This document shows, piece after piece, positions 7,056 to 7,889 of a DNA stretch of 7,889 nt. The stretch spans positions 1 through 7,889 of the forward strand of contig DASROJ010000175.1 of NCBI GenBank assembly GCA_035646975.1. Direction: 5' to 3'. Position numbers and translations under genes: made by a program. The stretch is from DASROJ01 sp035646975 (GTDB lineage: Bacteria > Acidobacteriota > Polarisedimenticolia > JACPZX01 > DASXTC01). The notes below the pieces were generated by a model, which was given only the letters and a program-made list of their open reading frames with translations, had not been told where the DNA came from and made no database searches. Numbering within the stretch: the stretch's first letter is position 1; each line of letters starts with the position of its first letter.

Positions 7056-7070
7056 CCTCTAGCGAAGAGG
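7056..7070 (+). promoter_or_regulatory. Ribosome-binding site of the second kinase within a small hairpin
   Basis: AGAGG (7066-7070), three bases before the ATG, is the Shine-Dalgarno that supports the start at 7074. The preceding CCTCT (7056-7060) is its exact complement across an AGCGA loop, so the leader can fold to hide the site in a 5-bp stem. Whether this short stem matters in the cell is not known. Confidence 0.5.
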
Positions 7071-7073
7071 ACC

Positions 7074-7889
7074 ATGCCTCTCGAACCCGGTCAGAGTCTT
7101 GGCCATTACCGCATCGAGCGCCTCATCGGCCAGGGCGGCATGGGCGCGGTGTTCCTTGCCCACGATTCCAGGCTCAATCGCACTGTCGCGCTGAAGATCC
7201 TGCCGCCGGAGCTGGCATCGAGTGCGGATCGTCTGGCGCGCTTTCAACGCGAAGCGCAGGCCGTCGCCGCCCTGAACCATCCGCACATCGTGACGATATA
7301 TTCCGTCGAGGAGGAAGCCGGCACCCACTTCCTCACCATGGAGCTGGTCGAGGGCGACAGCCTCGACCACGCGATTCCTGCAGGCGGCTTGCCCCTGACG
7401 AAGGTCTTCGACATCGGCATCGCACTGGCCGACGCTCTGGCGGCAGCCCACGACAAAGGGATCGTCCACCGCGATCTGAAGCCCGCCAATGTCATGGTGA
7501 GCAGGGAGGGTCGCGTGAAAGTGCTCGACTTTGGCCTCGCGAAGCTTGCCCCCAGCACCCGGCAGCAGGGGCCTGATGCGACAGAGGTCCTCACCGAATT
7601 GGCTCTCCTCGACCGGACGCTGACCGACGCTGGGCAGGTTGTGGGGACGGTGCCCTACATGTCACCCGAGCAGTTGGGCGGCGAGACGCTGGATGCACGC
7701 ACCGACATCTTCTCACTGGGTGTCGTGCTTTACGAGATGGCCACAGGGCGCCGGCCGTTCGGCGGAAGGAACAAAGCGGAGACCAGCTCGTCGATCCTGC
7801 GAGACACGCCGCGGCCCGTGAGCGAAACCCGACAGGACGCGCCACGGCATCTGGTGCGCATCATTGACCATTGTCTGAAGAAGGAACCT
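7074..7889 (+). CDS. Ser/Thr protein kinase, C-terminus beyond window end
   Basis: Translation from the ATG at 7074 gives 272 codons without a stop up to the window edge, so the gene is incomplete at its 3' end. Almost the whole kinase catalytic domain is present: Gly-rich loop IGQGGMGAVF (18-27), Lys41 in VALK, Glu60 as the likely helix-C partner, HRDLKPAN (132-139, catalytic Asp134), DFG (152-154), SPE (197-199), and the DARTDIFSLGVVLYEMATGR block shared exactly with the neighbouring kinase. The activation segment is extended (about 45 residues). The N-terminus MPLEPGQSLGHYRIERLIG is a normal start for bacterial PknB-like kinases. Any sensor or repeat domain would follow beyond base 7889; kinases of this style in such genomes often carry TPR or beta-propeller tails, but nothing here shows which. 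It is transcribed away from the TPR kinase, and the two probably derive from an old duplication or share a family origin. Confidence 0.94.
   Translation, partial: MPLEPGQSLGHYRIERLIGQGGMGAVFLAHDSRLNRTVALKILPPELASSADRLARFQREAQAVAALNHPHIVTIYSVEEEAGTHFLTMELVEGDSLDHAIPAGGLPLTKVFDIGIALADALAAAHDKGIVHRDLKPANVMVSREGRVKVLDFGLAKLAPSTRQQGPDATEVLTELALLDRTLTDAGQVVGTVPYMSPEQLGGETLDARTDIFSLGVVLYEMATGRRPFGGRNKAETSSSILRDTPRPVSETRQDAPRHLVRIIDHCLKKEP

Larger units (their letters stand above)
6774..7073. other. 300-bp divergent intergenic region between the two kinases
   Basis: It contains the candidate leftward promoter (6783-6812), a GC hairpin (6828-6847), the candidate rightward -10 box (7018-7023) and the ribosome-binding site of the second kinase. 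I see no convincing coding sequence between 6850 and 7000. A GGTTCAATCCC string on the minus strand (about 6849-6859) looks like a tRNA T-loop, but no matching acceptor or anticodon arm was found. Confidence 0.6.

Overview
The window is GC-rich chromosomal DNA with six genes that can be supported, two of them cut by the window edges. GC bias, a eukaryote-like Ser/Thr kinase fused to a TolB-like/TPR module, and a second kinase beside it suggest a soil-type Gram-negative bacterium, most likely Acidobacteriota or a similar phylum. This is inference from gene style; no marker gene is present. The outer-membrane efflux channel does show a double-membrane envelope.

Left part (1-3020, all minus strand): a compact drug-efflux type operon reading right to left. 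A TetR-family repressor (2310-2960) comes first, then a TolC/OprM-like outer membrane factor (859-2313), then an RND-type periplasmic adaptor (1-862, running off the left edge). The three genes are joined by two ATGA stop/start overlaps. Upstream of tetR is a good sigma70-like promoter (TTGACA, 17 bp, TAAGAT). A 24-bp near-perfect palindrome overlaps its -10 and probable start site, as expected for autorepression of the whole operon. The inner-membrane RND pump gene is probably just beyond base 1.

Middle (3039-4559): folC, a folylpolyglutamate/dihydrofolate synthase, also on the minus strand. Its upstream gap holds a 155-bp element made of two perfect 27-bp inverted arms around a 101-bp core. 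One arm ends one base before the folC start codon, so it contains the folC ribosome-binding region.

Right part (4560-7889): two divergently transcribed Ser/Thr protein kinases separated by 300 bp. The leftward kinase (737 aa) is complete and has a kinase domain, a TolB/CadC-associated type domain and a TPR-rich C-terminus, with no membrane segment visible. The rightward kinase is cut by the window end after 272 codons, near the end of its catalytic domain. The gap holds a candidate promoter for each gene and a strong GC hairpin.

No wholly new system is evident. The most unusual item is the inverted-repeat element at the folC start; next are the efflux-operon operator and the control signals between the two kinases.
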